In this document: positions 15,164 through 24,649 of the stretch, in pieces
Numbering within the stretch: position 1 is the first letter of the stretch
Layout of the letters: each line of letters begins with the position of its first letter
DNA from: an uncultured Lysobacteraceae bacterium
GTDB taxonomy: Bacteria; Pseudomonadota; Gammaproteobacteria; Xanthomonadales; Xanthomonadaceae
NCBI GenBank assembly: GCA_937897645.1
Contig: CALCNV010000140.1
Span: 124,001 to 188,000 of the forward strand
Length of the DNA: 64,000 bases
Direction: 5' to 3'
Notes under the pieces: model-generated
Told to the model about the DNA's origin: nothing
What the model saw: only the letters and a program-made list of their open reading frames with translations
Databases searched by the model: none
Translations under genes and position numbers: made by a program

Positions 15164-16237
15164 ATGGCCCCCCATACCGACGATCTGCGCATCCGCAAGA
15201 TCGAAGCACTCAACACCCCGGCCGAGGTCATCGCCGAATTGCCTTGCGACGATGCCGTCTCCGAAGTGGTGTCGAATGCACGCCAGGCGCTGCACGACAT
15301 CCTTCACGGCCATGACGACCGGCTTGCGGTGGTGATCGGGCCGTGTTCCATCCACGATCCAGTCGCAGCGATGGACTACGCGCGTCGCCTGCGCCCGTTG
15401 CGCGATGCCTTGGGCGGCGAACTCGAAATCGTGATGCGCGTGTATTTCGAAAAACCGCGCACCACCGTCGGCTGGAAAGGTCTCATCAACGATCCCGACA
15501 TGGACGGCAGCTTCCACATCAACCGTGGCCTGCGCACCGCGCGCGGCTTGTTGCGCGACATCAACGCACTGGGCTTGCCGGCCGGTTGCGAATACCTGGA
15601 CATCATCTCGCCGCAGTACATCGCCGACCTCGTCGCCTGGGGCGCGATTGGCGCACGCACCACCGAAAGCCAGGTCCATCGTGAAATGGCCTCGGGCCTG
15701 TCGTGCCCGGTCGGTTTCAAGAACGGCACCGATGGCAACGTGAAGATCGCGGTGGATGCGGTGGGTGCGGCGGCGCATCCGCATCATTTCCTGGCGGTGA
15801 CCAAGGATGGCCGCTCCGCCATCGCCGCGACGGCAGGCAATCCGGATGGGCACGTGATCCTGCGTGGCGGCAAGACGCCCAACTTCGATGCGGACAGCGT
15901 CGCGTCGGCCAGCGAGGTGCTGTCGAAAGCGGGCCTGCCCGCGCGCCTGATGATCGATGCCAGCCATGCCAACAGCGGCAAGAATCCCGACAACCAGCCC
16001 AAGGTCATCGAGGACATCGCGCTGCAGATGGAAGCGGGCGAGACGCGTATCGTCGGCGTGATGGTGGAAAGCAACCTGGTCGCCGGGCAACAGGCCATGG
16101 TCGCGGGCCAGCCGCTGGTCTACGGGCAAAGCATCACCGACGGTTGCATTGGCTGGGAGGACTCGGTGGCCGTGCTCACGCGTTTGGCACAAGCGGTGCA
16201 ACGTCGCCGTGAGTTGCGGGTGTCACGCGCCGCCTGA
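15164..16237 (+). CDS. aroG: 3-deoxy-7-phosphoheptulonate (DAHP) synthase, class I
   Basis: A protein of 357 residues starting MAPHTDDLRIRKIEAL after a GGAGA Shine-Dalgarno. It condenses phosphoenolpyruvate and erythrose-4-phosphate, the first step of aromatic amino acid synthesis. Class I-alpha motifs are GPCSIHDPVAAMDYARRL, GSFHINRGLRTARGLL and DASHANSGKNPDNQP, with metal and PEP ligands in the usual places. The isozyme letter is uncertain; feedback specificity cannot be read by eye. The Trp/Tyr/Phe leader and terminator upstream suggest transcription responds to the end products. Confidence 0.92.
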   Translation: MAPHTDDLRIRKIEALNTPAEVIAELPCDDAVSEVVSNARQALHDILHGHDDRLAVVIGPCSIHDPVAAMDYARRLRPLRDALGGELEIVMRVYFEKPRTTVGWKGLINDPDMDGSFHINRGLRTARGLLRDINALGLPAGCEYLDIISPQYIADLVAWGAIGARTTESQVHREMASGLSCPVGFKNGTDGNVKIAVDAVGAAAHPHHFLAVTKDGRSAIAATAGNPDGHVILRGGKTPNFDADSVASASEVLSKAGLPARLMIDASHANSGKNPDNQPKVIEDIALQMEAGETRIVGVMVESNLVAGQQAMVAGQPLVYGQSITDGCIGWEDSVAVLTRLAQAVQRRRELRVSRAA

Positions 16238-16647
16238 TCCGCTTTCTTTGCGAGGCATGTCCACCCTGCATGACATCAGCGTGCAGTGACTGGCTTCAAG
16301 CGGGGCTATCGTCATTGCACTTTCCGGTCCGCGAACAGGGATCTGCAAGGCAGCCCGGTTCAACGTTGGTTGATCGCCGACATGCGTGTGCTCCTCGGAT
16401 CTGGGTGTCGGCTGTGATCGCATCGTTACAGCGCTTGCAGTCCGTCGCTTGAGTGCCGAACAGCCCTGCATGGCTGCATTTCCAAGTGGCGAAAATAATG
16501 CCATGCCTCACAATAGATGAGAGGCAGTCAATCTTCCGCGCTTGCCGCTCTACAATCAGGCATCAATAGTCGTGATCGAACATGCGCTCGCTGGCATGGC
16601 GAGTCGCATGATGGATGGTCAGGCGCCTGCCTGGGGGATGTGCACGG
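16238..16647. other. Intergenic region without recognised feature
   Basis: About 410 bases between the DAHP synthase gene and the GGDEF-EAL gene. The short reading frames here have no ribosome site or recognisable product, and no repeat of the GTAG family was found. It probably holds the promoter of the GGDEF-EAL gene, but none stands out. Confidence 0.5.
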
Positions 16648-19044
16648 ATGCTTGCTGCGTGGAAAACACTTCGTGGTTGCTGGTCACTGACGGATGCAGG
16701 TGCGGATGCGCAATCCCTTCTGTTGAACCGGCAGCTTCGCAACCTGTTCCGTGTCGTGCCGATCTATGTGCTGTCCAACCTGATCAGCGGATCGCTGCTG
16801 GTGTTCGCAATGCGATCCTACCTGCCGCTTGCAGGCACGCTCGCGTGGTTCACTGCATTCGTGCTGGTGCATGCGGGATGGGCCCTGCACGCATTGCGGA
16901 AAGAGCACATCGCAAGGCATTCGTCACCGGATTCCCATTCCATCGGCGATCTGCGCGTATCTGCATCCTGGTGTGCCTTGGCGGCCGTCACCTGCAGCGT
17001 GGCTTTCTACCTGGGCACGCCGCTGGCAGCGGACGAGGGCTCGCGGCTGCTGCTGGCCGCCTATGTGCCTGGCCTGATCGCAACCGGCGTGTTGGTGGGC
17101 ATCACCACGCCGCTGATTTCCATTGTGTGGCTGGTGGTGATGACGGTGGGCGCCTGCCTGATGGTCGGCAACCTTGATTTCCTGCTGCAGGGGCTGACCA
17201 TCGGCATGTTGATCTGGTACGCGGCCATGCTGGCCGTGGCCCTGTTGTTTGCATCGCGCATGTTCGTTGCGCGGACTGCGGCGGATCTTGAGGCCGAGAA
17301 CGAACGTCAAGTGGTGGGATTGCTGCTGGGTGACTTCGAGGAAAATGCCAGCGACTGGCTGTGGGAATGCGACAACGCGGGCTTGCTGACCCGCGCGAGT
17401 GCGCGACTGGCCAGCGTGCTGGGACGCACGCAATCCAATGTCATTGGCATGCCATTGGCGTCGCTGTTCGCCGCGCATCGACTCATCACGATTCCATCGG
17501 ACAAGGAGGTAGGCGTTGGCGCGTTGCAACAGCGGCTTGCGGGTACTGGCGCTTTCAGCAACGTCATCGTGGAAGCGCGTGTTGGTGGCACGCAGCGAAG
17601 CTGGAAGCTCAGCGCGAAGCCGCTGCTGCATTCGGATGGAAAGCGGGCGGGTTGGCGCGGAGTGGGCAGCGAGGTGTCCGATGCCAGGGCAAGGGAGGCG
17701 GAAGGAATAGGCCGCGAGCGCCACTTGCATCATCTCGCCACCCACGACGTGCTGACGGAACTGCCCAATCGAAGGGCTTTCCTCGAAGCGGTGTCGCGGA
17801 TGCTGGAAAACGCAGGGCATGGCCCAACGACTTCCAACGCAATGGCATTCATCGACCTGGACAATTTCAAGACGGTCAACGACACGCTTGGCCACAGTGC
17901 GGGCGATGTGGTGCTCAGGAGCGTGGCGACGCGGTTGCGGCGTGCCTTGCATCCCGGTGATTTCCTGGCGCGGCTGGGAGGCGATGAATTCGCGATCCTC
18001 ATGGCCGGTCTGTCCGGCCACGATCCGCTGGACGAAATCCAGGACCGTGCACAACGCGTGCTGGAACAGCTTCGCACTCCCGAGACCATCGAGCAGTTCC
18101 GCATCGACGTGCGTGGCAGCATTGGCATCACCCAGGCGCTGGCCGCGCCCGAGAGTCCGTATGAATTGATGCGACGGGCGGACATCGCCTTGTATGTCGC
18201 CAAGGACTCGGGCCGCGACAATTTCAAGATCTACGAACCGGCGATGAGTTCGCGAATGACCCATCGCTTGTCCACGGTAAGTGACCTGGCCGGCGCGCTG
18301 GAGCGCGGTGAGCTCGAGGTGGTGTACCAGTGCATCGTCGAGCTGGACAACAGCAAGATCGTGGGCTGCGAAGCGCTGCTGCGCTGGCACCATCCACGCT
18401 ATGGACTGATACCTCCTGCCGAGTTCATACCCGCGGCCGAGGAGTCCGGTTTGATCGTTCCCATTGGAATATGGGTGCTGCAACAGGCGTGCCGCGATGC
18501 CATGCAGTGGCCAGAGGGCATCGGCGTCGCGGTGAACGTATCGGCGATACAGGTCGGCAGCCCGTTGATCGTCGAGTCCATCGTGGAGGCCGTACGTGCC
18601 ACCGGCATCGATCCTTCGCGGGTGGAGCTGGAGATCACCGAGTCGGCGATCTCGCGCGATGACCAGGTGGCGCGCAACGTGCTGCAAGGCCTGCGCGAAC
18701 ACGGGTTCCCGTTGGCCATTGACGATTTCGGCACGGGCTACTCGTCGATGGCGCAGTTGCGGGAGCTTCCTTTCGATACCCTTAAGCTGGATCGCTCGTT
18801 CGTGACCGGCCTGGATGGCGAGCGAAGCAGTGCATCGAACGCCATCATTTCCTCGCTGCTGCACCTCAGCCGGTCCATGAACATGTCGGTCATCGCAGAA
18901 GGCGTTGAAACCGGTGGCGAGTGGAAGGCCTTGCAGGAGCTGGGCTGCCAGTACGGGCAGGGCTACCTGTTCGCAAGGCCGCAATCACAGGGACGGCTGC
19001 TGTCGATCCTGCGGTCGGGCTACCTGGATGTCGGCCAGGCATAG
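16648..19044 (+). CDS. Membrane GGDEF-EAL cyclic-di-GMP signalling protein
   Basis: The ATG at 16648 follows GGGGGA and gives 798 residues. Roughly residues 30-215 contain several transmembrane helices. A PAS-like sensor region follows (FEENASDWLWECDNAGLL). The diguanylate cyclase domain has an intact RLGGDEFAIL near residue 441. The phosphodiesterase domain has an intact EAL at residue 575, plus DDFGTGYSS and EGVETGGEW, all needed for catalysis. The protein could therefore make and break cyclic-di-GMP; which activity dominates is not evident. No operon partner is obvious: the next gene starts 83 bases later. Confidence 0.92.
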   Translation: MLAAWKTLRGCWSLTDAGADAQSLLLNRQLRNLFRVVPIYVLSNLISGSLLVFAMRSYLPLAGTLAWFTAFVLVHAGWALHALRKEHIARHSSPDSHSIGDLRVSASWCALAAVTCSVAFYLGTPLAADEGSRLLLAAYVPGLIATGVLVGITTPLISIVWLVVMTVGACLMVGNLDFLLQGLTIGMLIWYAAMLAVALLFASRMFVARTAADLEAENERQVVGLLLGDFEENASDWLWECDNAGLLTRASARLASVLGRTQSNVIGMPLASLFAAHRLITIPSDKEVGVGALQQRLAGTGAFSNVIVEARVGGTQRSWKLSAKPLLHSDGKRAGWRGVGSEVSDARAREAEGIGRERHLHHLATHDVLTELPNRRAFLEAVSRMLENAGHGPTTSNAMAFIDLDNFKTVNDTLGHSAGDVVLRSVATRLRRALHPGDFLARLGGDEFAILMAGLSGHDPLDEIQDRAQRVLEQLRTPETIEQFRIDVRGSIGITQALAAPESPYELMRRADIALYVAKDSGRDNFKIYEPAMSSRMTHRLSTVSDLAGALERGELEVVYQCIVELDNSKIVGCEALLRWHHPRYGLIPPAEFIPAAEESGLIVPIGIWVLQQACRDAMQWPEGIGVAVNVSAIQVGSPLIVESIVEAVRATGIDPSRVELEITESAISRDDQVARNVLQGLREHGFPLAIDDFGTGYSSMAQLRELPFDTLKLDRSFVTGLDGERSSASNAIISSLLHLSRSMNMSVIAEGVETGGEWKALQELGCQYGQGYLFARPQSQGRLLSILRSGYLDVGQA

Positions 19045-19127
19045 ATAGGTGGGGCACGCCCGCCCGCCGCAGCATCACGTGGCGTGCAGGCTTCCCGCAG
19101 GGGAGGTGGCTGAGGCATGCTGGCGAC

Positions 19128-21311
19128 ATGAAGCTTCCCTATGCATCGCACCGGTACGGACGTTGGGCATGGCGCGCGCTGTTCGGATTGGTAGGTCTTT
19201 ACGCGCTGTACCTGGTCGCCGGCAACGTGTTCCTCAACACAGCGCTCGGCCCGTGGTCAGTGAACCGCAAGCCCGAAAAATTCGAAATCCACTGGGGGGG
19301 TGGCAGCACCTGGTGGCCGGGGCAGGTGTCGGTGTCCGACGTGAAGCTGAGGGGCCATGTGCGACGCACCGAGTGGTCGCTGCAGGCCGAACAGGCCAAG
19401 GGGCAGATCAGCCTGTTGCCACTGTTCCGCAAGGAATTCCGCATGCCCCATGTAGCGGCCACTGGCCTGAGTGGCGGCACCGGGCGCGCGTCCAAGGACA
19501 TGCCCAAACCCGTGCCGCGCCCGGGCGGCTGGACCCTGCGTTTCGACCGCATCGTCGGCGAGGACGTGCGGCGCGGGACGTTTGGCGCGCTTGTGCTGGA
19601 GGGCGATGGACGGGCGGAATTCGGCTTCGTCAAGCAGATGCGCGGCGGGCCGATGGAGATACTGCCCTCCACCGCAAGATTCACCGGTGCACGCCTCTCG
19701 AACGCTGGCAAGGAGCTGCTGCGGGACGGCGCCATCAACGCTCGGTTCGCCATGGACAAGCATCGCAGCGAGGACGCACCGGGCCTCGACAAACTTGCGC
19801 TTGTGGATGCCGAACTTGCGCTTGACGGCCTGACGGCTGGGCTTGATGTGTCGCTGGGCGCGGACGACAAGCTGGTGATGAAGACCTTGCCGGGCGAAGG
19901 TGCTGCACACGCCAAGCTGGCTTTTGCACGTGGCGTGCTCAAGCCCGGCAGCACGGCCACCTGGAACATGCCGTTGACCAGCACCGATGGTGCCGGTGTT
20001 TCGCACAGCGATGCACTGCAGTCCACCCTGGTCGTGGATCGCGACATGCACCTGACCGCCAAAGTGCCACCGCAGGCAGGTGGCGTGCTGGGCCTTGACG
20101 CTGATCTGCGCGTGCAGGGCAACGAGGTGCCGTACAAGCAGCTGGCAAGCCTGTTGCCACGAACTTCCGGACATGTGAAGGGGCAATGGCGTTTTGCTTC
20201 ATTGCGCTGGCTCGAAACCTTTTTCACCCATGCGCCGTGGTTGTCACTGGACGGTGCGGGCGATGTCGCGGTCGACATGCAGGTGGTCGATGGCGAGATT
20301 GCGTCAGGCAGCACGTTCAGCGTGCCGGAAATCGTCGTTGTCGCCGAAGTGATGGACAACCGCATCGAAGGCAAGGCGCGGGCAGATGGAAGTATCAGTG
20401 CAGGCCCGACGGGCGAACTGCAGCCTGCGATGAACATAGTGATGGAGCGCTTCACCATCGCCGCCAACGACAACCTGCGCGTGCCCTACCTGCAAGGCCG
20501 CGACCTGCGCCTGGACCTCAGTACCGGCGAAGCCCTGGGCAAGGGTGCGGTAGCACTGGGCGATTCGCTGCGCGCGCGCCTGGCGTTCAGCGGCGCGCAG
20601 TTGCCCGACCTGCGCGTCTACAACCGTTACATGCCCAATCCGCACCTGCGCTTCGAAGGTGGATCCGGCACAGTCAGTGGCGACCTGTACCTGGACGCCG
20701 CCGGTGATGTCGGCAACGGCTGGGTACGCCTGTCCGCACGCAAGGCGCAGATGCGCATGGCCGGCATCGCCCTGCGCGGCAATATCGACATCAATACCCA
20801 GTTGCGCCGCGCCGACATGGCGAGGCGCAGCTTTGCTGTGGATGGCAGCACGGTGAAGATGGACAACATCAGCTTCAGCGAGCCCGGCGGTGAAACCCGC
20901 AGCGGCTGGTGGGCACGCATCAACCTGCCGCGTGCGCGCATGGACTGGAACAAGCCGCTGGCCGTCGCTGGCAGTGCCGACGTGACCATGAAGGATGTCG
21001 GTTTCCTGCTGTCGCTGTTCTCGCGCCAGCGCGAGTATCCCAAGTGGGTCTACAAGCTGGTCGATTCCGGACAGGCGCAGGTGAAGGGCAAGGTGCAGTG
21101 GAGCAACGACACCTTGTTGCTGGACCAGATCGATGCCAGCAACCAGCGGTTCGACCTGCTCGCGCGCATGCGTCTCCGGGGACAGAGCCGCAATGGCAGC
21201 CTGTATGCCAAGTGGGGGCCTTTGAGCATGGGCGTGGAGATGGATGGCACCAAGAGTAAGTTCCATCCGATTCGTGCCAGGCAGTGGTACGACGCCCAGA
21301 CCCTGCGTTGA
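19128..21311 (+). CDS. Large envelope protein with one N-terminal anchor, AsmA/YdbH-like
   Basis: The ATG at 19128 gives 727 residues. One transmembrane helix lies near residues 15-35 (ALFGLVGLYALYLVAGNVFL). The rest is a long beta-rich periplasmic region with short repeated hydrophobic strands (for example LRFDRIVGEDVRRGTFGALVLEGDG). This layout resembles AsmA, YdbH and other bridge-like lipid transport proteins, but I see no decisive motif, so this is a structural guess. It may be transcribed with the GGDEF-EAL gene 83 bases upstream. A terminator appears 280 bases after its stop. Confidence 0.65.
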   Translation: MKLPYASHRYGRWAWRALFGLVGLYALYLVAGNVFLNTALGPWSVNRKPEKFEIHWGGGSTWWPGQVSVSDVKLRGHVRRTEWSLQAEQAKGQISLLPLFRKEFRMPHVAATGLSGGTGRASKDMPKPVPRPGGWTLRFDRIVGEDVRRGTFGALVLEGDGRAEFGFVKQMRGGPMEILPSTARFTGARLSNAGKELLRDGAINARFAMDKHRSEDAPGLDKLALVDAELALDGLTAGLDVSLGADDKLVMKTLPGEGAAHAKLAFARGVLKPGSTATWNMPLTSTDGAGVSHSDALQSTLVVDRDMHLTAKVPPQAGGVLGLDADLRVQGNEVPYKQLASLLPRTSGHVKGQWRFASLRWLETFFTHAPWLSLDGAGDVAVDMQVVDGEIASGSTFSVPEIVVVAEVMDNRIEGKARADGSISAGPTGELQPAMNIVMERFTIAANDNLRVPYLQGRDLRLDLSTGEALGKGAVALGDSLRARLAFSGAQLPDLRVYNRYMPNPHLRFEGGSGTVSGDLYLDAAGDVGNGWVRLSARKAQMRMAGIALRGNIDINTQLRRADMARRSFAVDGSTVKMDNISFSEPGGETRSGWWARINLPRARMDWNKPLAVAGSADVTMKDVGFLLSLFSRQREYPKWVYKLVDSGQAQVKGKVQWSNDTLLLDQIDASNQRFDLLARMRLRGQSRNGSLYAKWGPLSMGVEMDGTKSKFHPIRARQWYDAQTLR

Positions 21312-21591
21312 ATGCAATGCGTACGCATGCCGCACAGGGAAGCGTGCGCGTGGAATGAGTGATACGCCTATTCAGTTTTGATCGGATGATGAAGCTGGAA
21401 GGCGGCTTGATGACACTGCCTGCTGCCCCCGATTTCCGGCAGGCCCATGCAAACAAGGCATGTAATCGTTCTCATGGAATTGCCGCGAACGGGCTTCTAC
21501 TGAACCCTCCAGTACTGTTTTGCAGTGCAGCGTGCAAGACATGTGAAGCGTCCTTCACGATGCGCCCGCATCCCGACGTGGGGGAGGGAGC

Positions 21592-21626
21592 AAGCCCGCA
21601 ATAGCCTAGCTGTTGCGGGCTTTTTT
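21592..21626 (+). terminator. Rho-independent terminator, plus strand
   Basis: Stem AAGCCCGCAA / TTGCGGGCTT with an 11-base loop, followed by TTTTTT. It lies 280 bases after the nearest upstream plus-strand gene (stop 21311), so it either ends a long 3' untranslated region or ends a small RNA encoded in 21312-21591. A second hairpin, GTGAAG-CGTC-CTTCAC, lies 40 bases upstream. On the minus strand it is not followed by T residues. Confidence 0.75.
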
Positions 21627-21678
21627 ATGCCTGTCGTTTTTCGTGGGGCAGTCGGCCGGACTCAATGTCCGCCGCTCC

Positions 21679-21990
21679 TCATCCGTGCTGCATGCGCTGC
21701 CAGGTCTGCCGGATGATGCTTTGGCCGCGCGACCACTCGAGGCGCTGCGCCGCCGGCAGGTGGCTTTCATAGCGTTCCTTGAGCGCCGGCAGCAGTGGCT
21801 CCAGTGGCGAGCGGTAGTGCAGCAGGAAAGCGTCGTAGCCGAACTTGAGCGTCGGCTCGTAGGCATCGAACTTCCAGCCGGATCGGTGGAATCCCTGCTT
21901 CTCGTAGCAGCGTCGCCAGTACGCAAGCTCCGCTTCGATATCAAGCATCACGTCTTGTGATGGTGCATGGTCAGTGTGCGCGGAGTCCAT
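21679..21990 (-). CDS. Small conserved-looking cytoplasmic protein
   Basis: The ATG at 21990, after the strong Shine-Dalgarno GGGAGGGAG, gives 103 residues; the longer frame upstream has no ribosome site. The protein is rich in aromatic residues (LAYWRRCYEKQGFHRSGWKFDAYEPTL in part), has no signal or membrane helix and looks helical. It resembles small xanthomonad hypothetical proteins of about 100 residues; I do not know a function. Confidence 0.7.
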   Translation of the reverse strand: MDSAHTDHAPSQDVMLDIEAELAYWRRCYEKQGFHRSGWKFDAYEPTLKFGYDAFLLHYRSPLEPLLPALKERYESHLPAAQRLEWSRGQSIIRQTWQRMQHG

Positions 21991-22232
21991 GACTCCCTCC
22001 CGCTGCGAACAATGGTTCCCCCTGCTTGTCCAATTTTCCGGCATCTTGGTAAAAATGTCGTGACGCAAAAGTTGCAGTTCCATGGCGTTCACAGCTGATA
22101 ACGTGAACTGGATTACCAATCCGGGCGCCATTCGTCGGAACACCTGCACACGACACGGCGTTGCAACATCGGTTGGCCATTCTTCGTCGCCCGATCGACG
22201 CCGCGTGGATGCCGCGGGTGAGGAGCAACGTC

Positions 22233-22445
22233 GTGGACCGTGTGAAATTTACCGTCGCGCCGCTCTACAACGGCTGGCAAGTGCGCGATGAACTCAGGAA
22301 TCGCGACTGGTGCGTGCGGCTGGAGGATGCCGTGATTGCCGCCGATACGCTGGCGCAGGCGCTGCATGCATTGACCGGCAAGCCAACCGGCATCGTGATT
22401 GACGACGGCAGCGGCCTGCAGACCGAATGCAGGCGGCATGGCTGA
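22233..22445 (+). CDS. Small hypothetical protein, DUF2188-like
   Basis: A GTG start at 22233 with AGGAG 7 bases before gives 70 residues. An upstream ATG at 22209 is possible but lacks a ribosome site. The compact beta-beta-alpha pattern (VKFTVAPLYNGWQVRDE...LAQALHALTGKPTGIVIDD) resembles small DUF2188-type domains with a G-W-V strand. No catalytic motif is visible. Function is unknown. Confidence 0.6.
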   Translation: MDRVKFTVAPLYNGWQVRDELRNRDWCVRLEDAVIAADTLAQALHALTGKPTGIVIDDGSGLQTECRRHG

Positions 22446-22489
22446 CCGGGTAGCGTGGTGCCTGCACGGACCCGCTTATTCCAGTCCTC

Positions 22490-23374
22490 TTATTCCAGTA
22501 GGTCGCGCAGCGCAGCTTCCAGTTCGGGGTGTTCGAAAACGAATCCCTCCGCCTGCGCACGCACTGGCACGACCTGCTGCCCGGTAAGCAGCAAGGTCGA
22601 CATCTCGCCGAACATCAGTTTCAGTGCGATCGCCGGTGTGGGAAGCACCGCGGGACGATGCAACACCTTGCCCAGCGTATGCGCCAAGTCGCGGTTGCGC
22701 AGCGGATTGGGTGCGGTGCCGTTGTAGGCACCCTGGGTATGTTCGTGCTCCAGCAGCCACAGGATCAGTCGCACCAGGTCTTGCCGATGCACCCAGCTCA
22801 TCCATTGCCGGCCATCGCCCATGGGGCCGCCCGCGCCGAGCTTGAAGGGTGGCAGCATCTTCGCCAATGCACCGCCGTCCTTGCCCAGCACCACGCCAAT
22901 GCGCACCGTGCACACACGCAACCCCAGTGCCTGTGCAAGCAGGGCCTCGGCTTCCCAGTCGCGGCAGAGCTGTGCGGCGAAATCACTTCCCGCCGGTGCA
23001 TCCTCGTTGACGGGTGCATCGTCGCGCGGTCCGTAGTAACCAATCGCGGAACCGGACACCAGTACGCGCGGCCGCACGGGCTGTGCTTCGATCCATTGCA
23101 GCAGGCGCTGCGTGGTGCCGATGCGCGAGTCGCGGAATTCCTGCTTGCGTTGGGCCGTCCAGCGTCCGTCCGCCAATGGCTCCCCGGCCAGGTTGACCAC
23201 GGCCTCGATCGGGCCGGCTTGTTCGAGATGCTCGATGGATTGAACACCGGGCATTTCCACAGCAGCCTTCGCCGGACTGCGGGTCAGCACGCAAGGTTCA
23301 TGCCCTGCGCGAACGAGTTGCTGGCACAGCGCCCGCCCGATAAAGCCCGTGCCGCCGGTGACAAGTACATGCAT
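22490..23374 (-). CDS. TIGR01777 / YfcH-like NAD-dependent epimerase family protein
   Basis: The ATG at 23374 (MHVLVTGGTGFIGRAL) gives 294 residues; the frame stays open upstream but overlaps gnd on the other strand. GGTGFIG is the dinucleotide-binding loop of extended short-chain dehydrogenases. The atypical active site is SAIGYYGPR, with GYYG replacing YxxxK spacing as in the TIGR01777 group. The C-terminal DUF1731 region has GEMSTLLLTGQQVVP. The substrate is unknown; relatives are linked to the cell-division inhibitor SulA name only by old annotation. Confidence 0.88.
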   Translation of the reverse strand: MHVLVTGGTGFIGRALCQQLVRAGHEPCVLTRSPAKAAVEMPGVQSIEHLEQAGPIEAVVNLAGEPLADGRWTAQRKQEFRDSRIGTTQRLLQWIEAQPVRPRVLVSGSAIGYYGPRDDAPVNEDAPAGSDFAAQLCRDWEAEALLAQALGLRVCTVRIGVVLGKDGGALAKMLPPFKLGAGGPMGDGRQWMSWVHRQDLVRLILWLLEHEHTQGAYNGTAPNPLRNRDLAHTLGKVLHRPAVLPTPAIALKLMFGEMSTLLLTGQQVVPVRAQAEGFVFEHPELEAALRDLLE

Positions 23375-23503
23375 TGACTGGAGTCCTGCTAGACAGGCGC
23401 CGAGTGTAGCCATGGCATGTATGCGCGACGCGAAGACCGCGACCGCGCGCTGCACCCGGCGTGCGAAGCTAGCGGCATCGAAACTTCTTGGGGGACGCAG
23501 CGC

Positions 23504-24409
23504 ATGGAACTTGGAATGATTGGCCTGGGACGCATGGGCGCCAACATGGCCGAACGCCTGGTGCGTGGCGGTCACCGCGCGGTGGGCTTCGATCCCAGTG
23601 CCGAAGCGCGAACGCGCGCAGGCGGCCAGGGCATCACGCCCGTGGCCACGTTGGCGGAGCTGGTGGACCAGCTCGCTACACCGCGCGTGGTATGGATGAT
23701 GGTGCCGGCCGGCCATGTGGTCGACGACACGCTGGCGCAATTGCTGCCGTTGCTGGCACCCGGCGACACGGTCATCGATGGCGGCAATTCGTTCTACAAG
23801 GACACGCAGCGGCGCGCGGCACTGCTGGCGGAACATGGGCTGCATTATGTCGATTGCGGTACCAGTGGCGGCGTGTGGGGCCTGGCGGAGGGCTACAGCC
23901 TGATGTTGGGTGGCGAGGCGGCGGCGGTGGAGCGCTTGACGCCGTTGCTGTCCACGCTGGCGCCGGGCAGTGGGCGTGGTTGGGGTCGGGTGGGGCCCAG
24001 CGGTGCGGGGCACTTCACCAAGATGGTCCACAACGGCATCGAGTACGGAATGATGCAGGCGTACGCTGAAGGGTTTTCCATCATGCAGCACAAGACGGAT
24101 TTCGCGCTGGACCTCCACCAGGTGGCGGAAATCTGGCGCGAAGGCAGCGTGGTGCGTTCGTGGTTGTTGGATCTAACGGCGGATGCGTTGGGCAAGAATC
24201 CTGGGATGGACGGCATTGCGCCCTACGTCGAGGATTCCGGCGAAGGCCGCTGGACGGTGGCCGAAGCCATCGACCTCAATGTCGCCGCCCCGGTGATCAC
24301 CGCGTCACTGATGGAGCGTATTCGCTCGCGCGATGACGATTCCTTCGCCGACAAACTGCTGTCGGCGATGCGCAATGAGTTTGGTGGGCATAAGGTGAGG
24401 GCGGAGTAG
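23504..24409 (+). CDS. gnd: 6-phosphogluconate dehydrogenase, decarboxylating (short form)
   Basis: The ATG at 23504 follows TTGGGGGA and gives 301 residues, matching the short GndA/YqeC type rather than the 470-residue E. coli type. It oxidises 6-phosphogluconate to ribulose-5-phosphate and CO2. Visible motifs are MIGLGRMGANMAERL (NAD(P) site), DGGNSFYKDT, DCGTSGGVWGL and the catalytic Lys in HFTKMVHNGIEYGMMQAYAEG. The C-terminus is short. It is monocistronic. Confidence 0.93.
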   Translation: MELGMIGLGRMGANMAERLVRGGHRAVGFDPSAEARTRAGGQGITPVATLAELVDQLATPRVVWMMVPAGHVVDDTLAQLLPLLAPGDTVIDGGNSFYKDTQRRAALLAEHGLHYVDCGTSGGVWGLAEGYSLMLGGEAAAVERLTPLLSTLAPGSGRGWGRVGPSGAGHFTKMVHNGIEYGMMQAYAEGFSIMQHKTDFALDLHQVAEIWREGSVVRSWLLDLTADALGKNPGMDGIAPYVEDSGEGRWTVAEAIDLNVAAPVITASLMERIRSRDDDSFADKLLSAMRNEFGGHKVRAE

Positions 24410-24649
24410 CAAGCAGGATGGGTTGAGCGCAGCGGCTTTCAACAACGATTACGGTCTACCCATCAGCCGGCGCTGGGGCTACCCGCATATTTGCGCTAAT
24501 CCGACGTCAGGGAACCAAATCCCTGGACGGCGGTCTGTTCATCGCCTCCCTGGACCACAACGCCGCCTGATGCCTGCAGTGACTGGCACGGCGGTATTTC
24601 TTTGCGTGGCGACCACGTTCCGCCACCCCCATAAAAAAAGTTGCCACAC

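Noticed and set aside
16223..16504. Small minus-strand frame after the DAHP synthase gene
   Set aside because: No ribosome site, and no recognisable product or conserved pattern.
16924..18984. A 686-residue minus-strand frame
   Set aside because: It lies opposite the GGDEF-EAL gene, whose motifs are intact; no motif is seen in the antisense frame.
21541..21560. CRP/Clp-like site TGTGA...TCACG
   Set aside because: The spacer between the half-sites is 8 bases rather than 6, so it fits a hairpin better than a Clp site.
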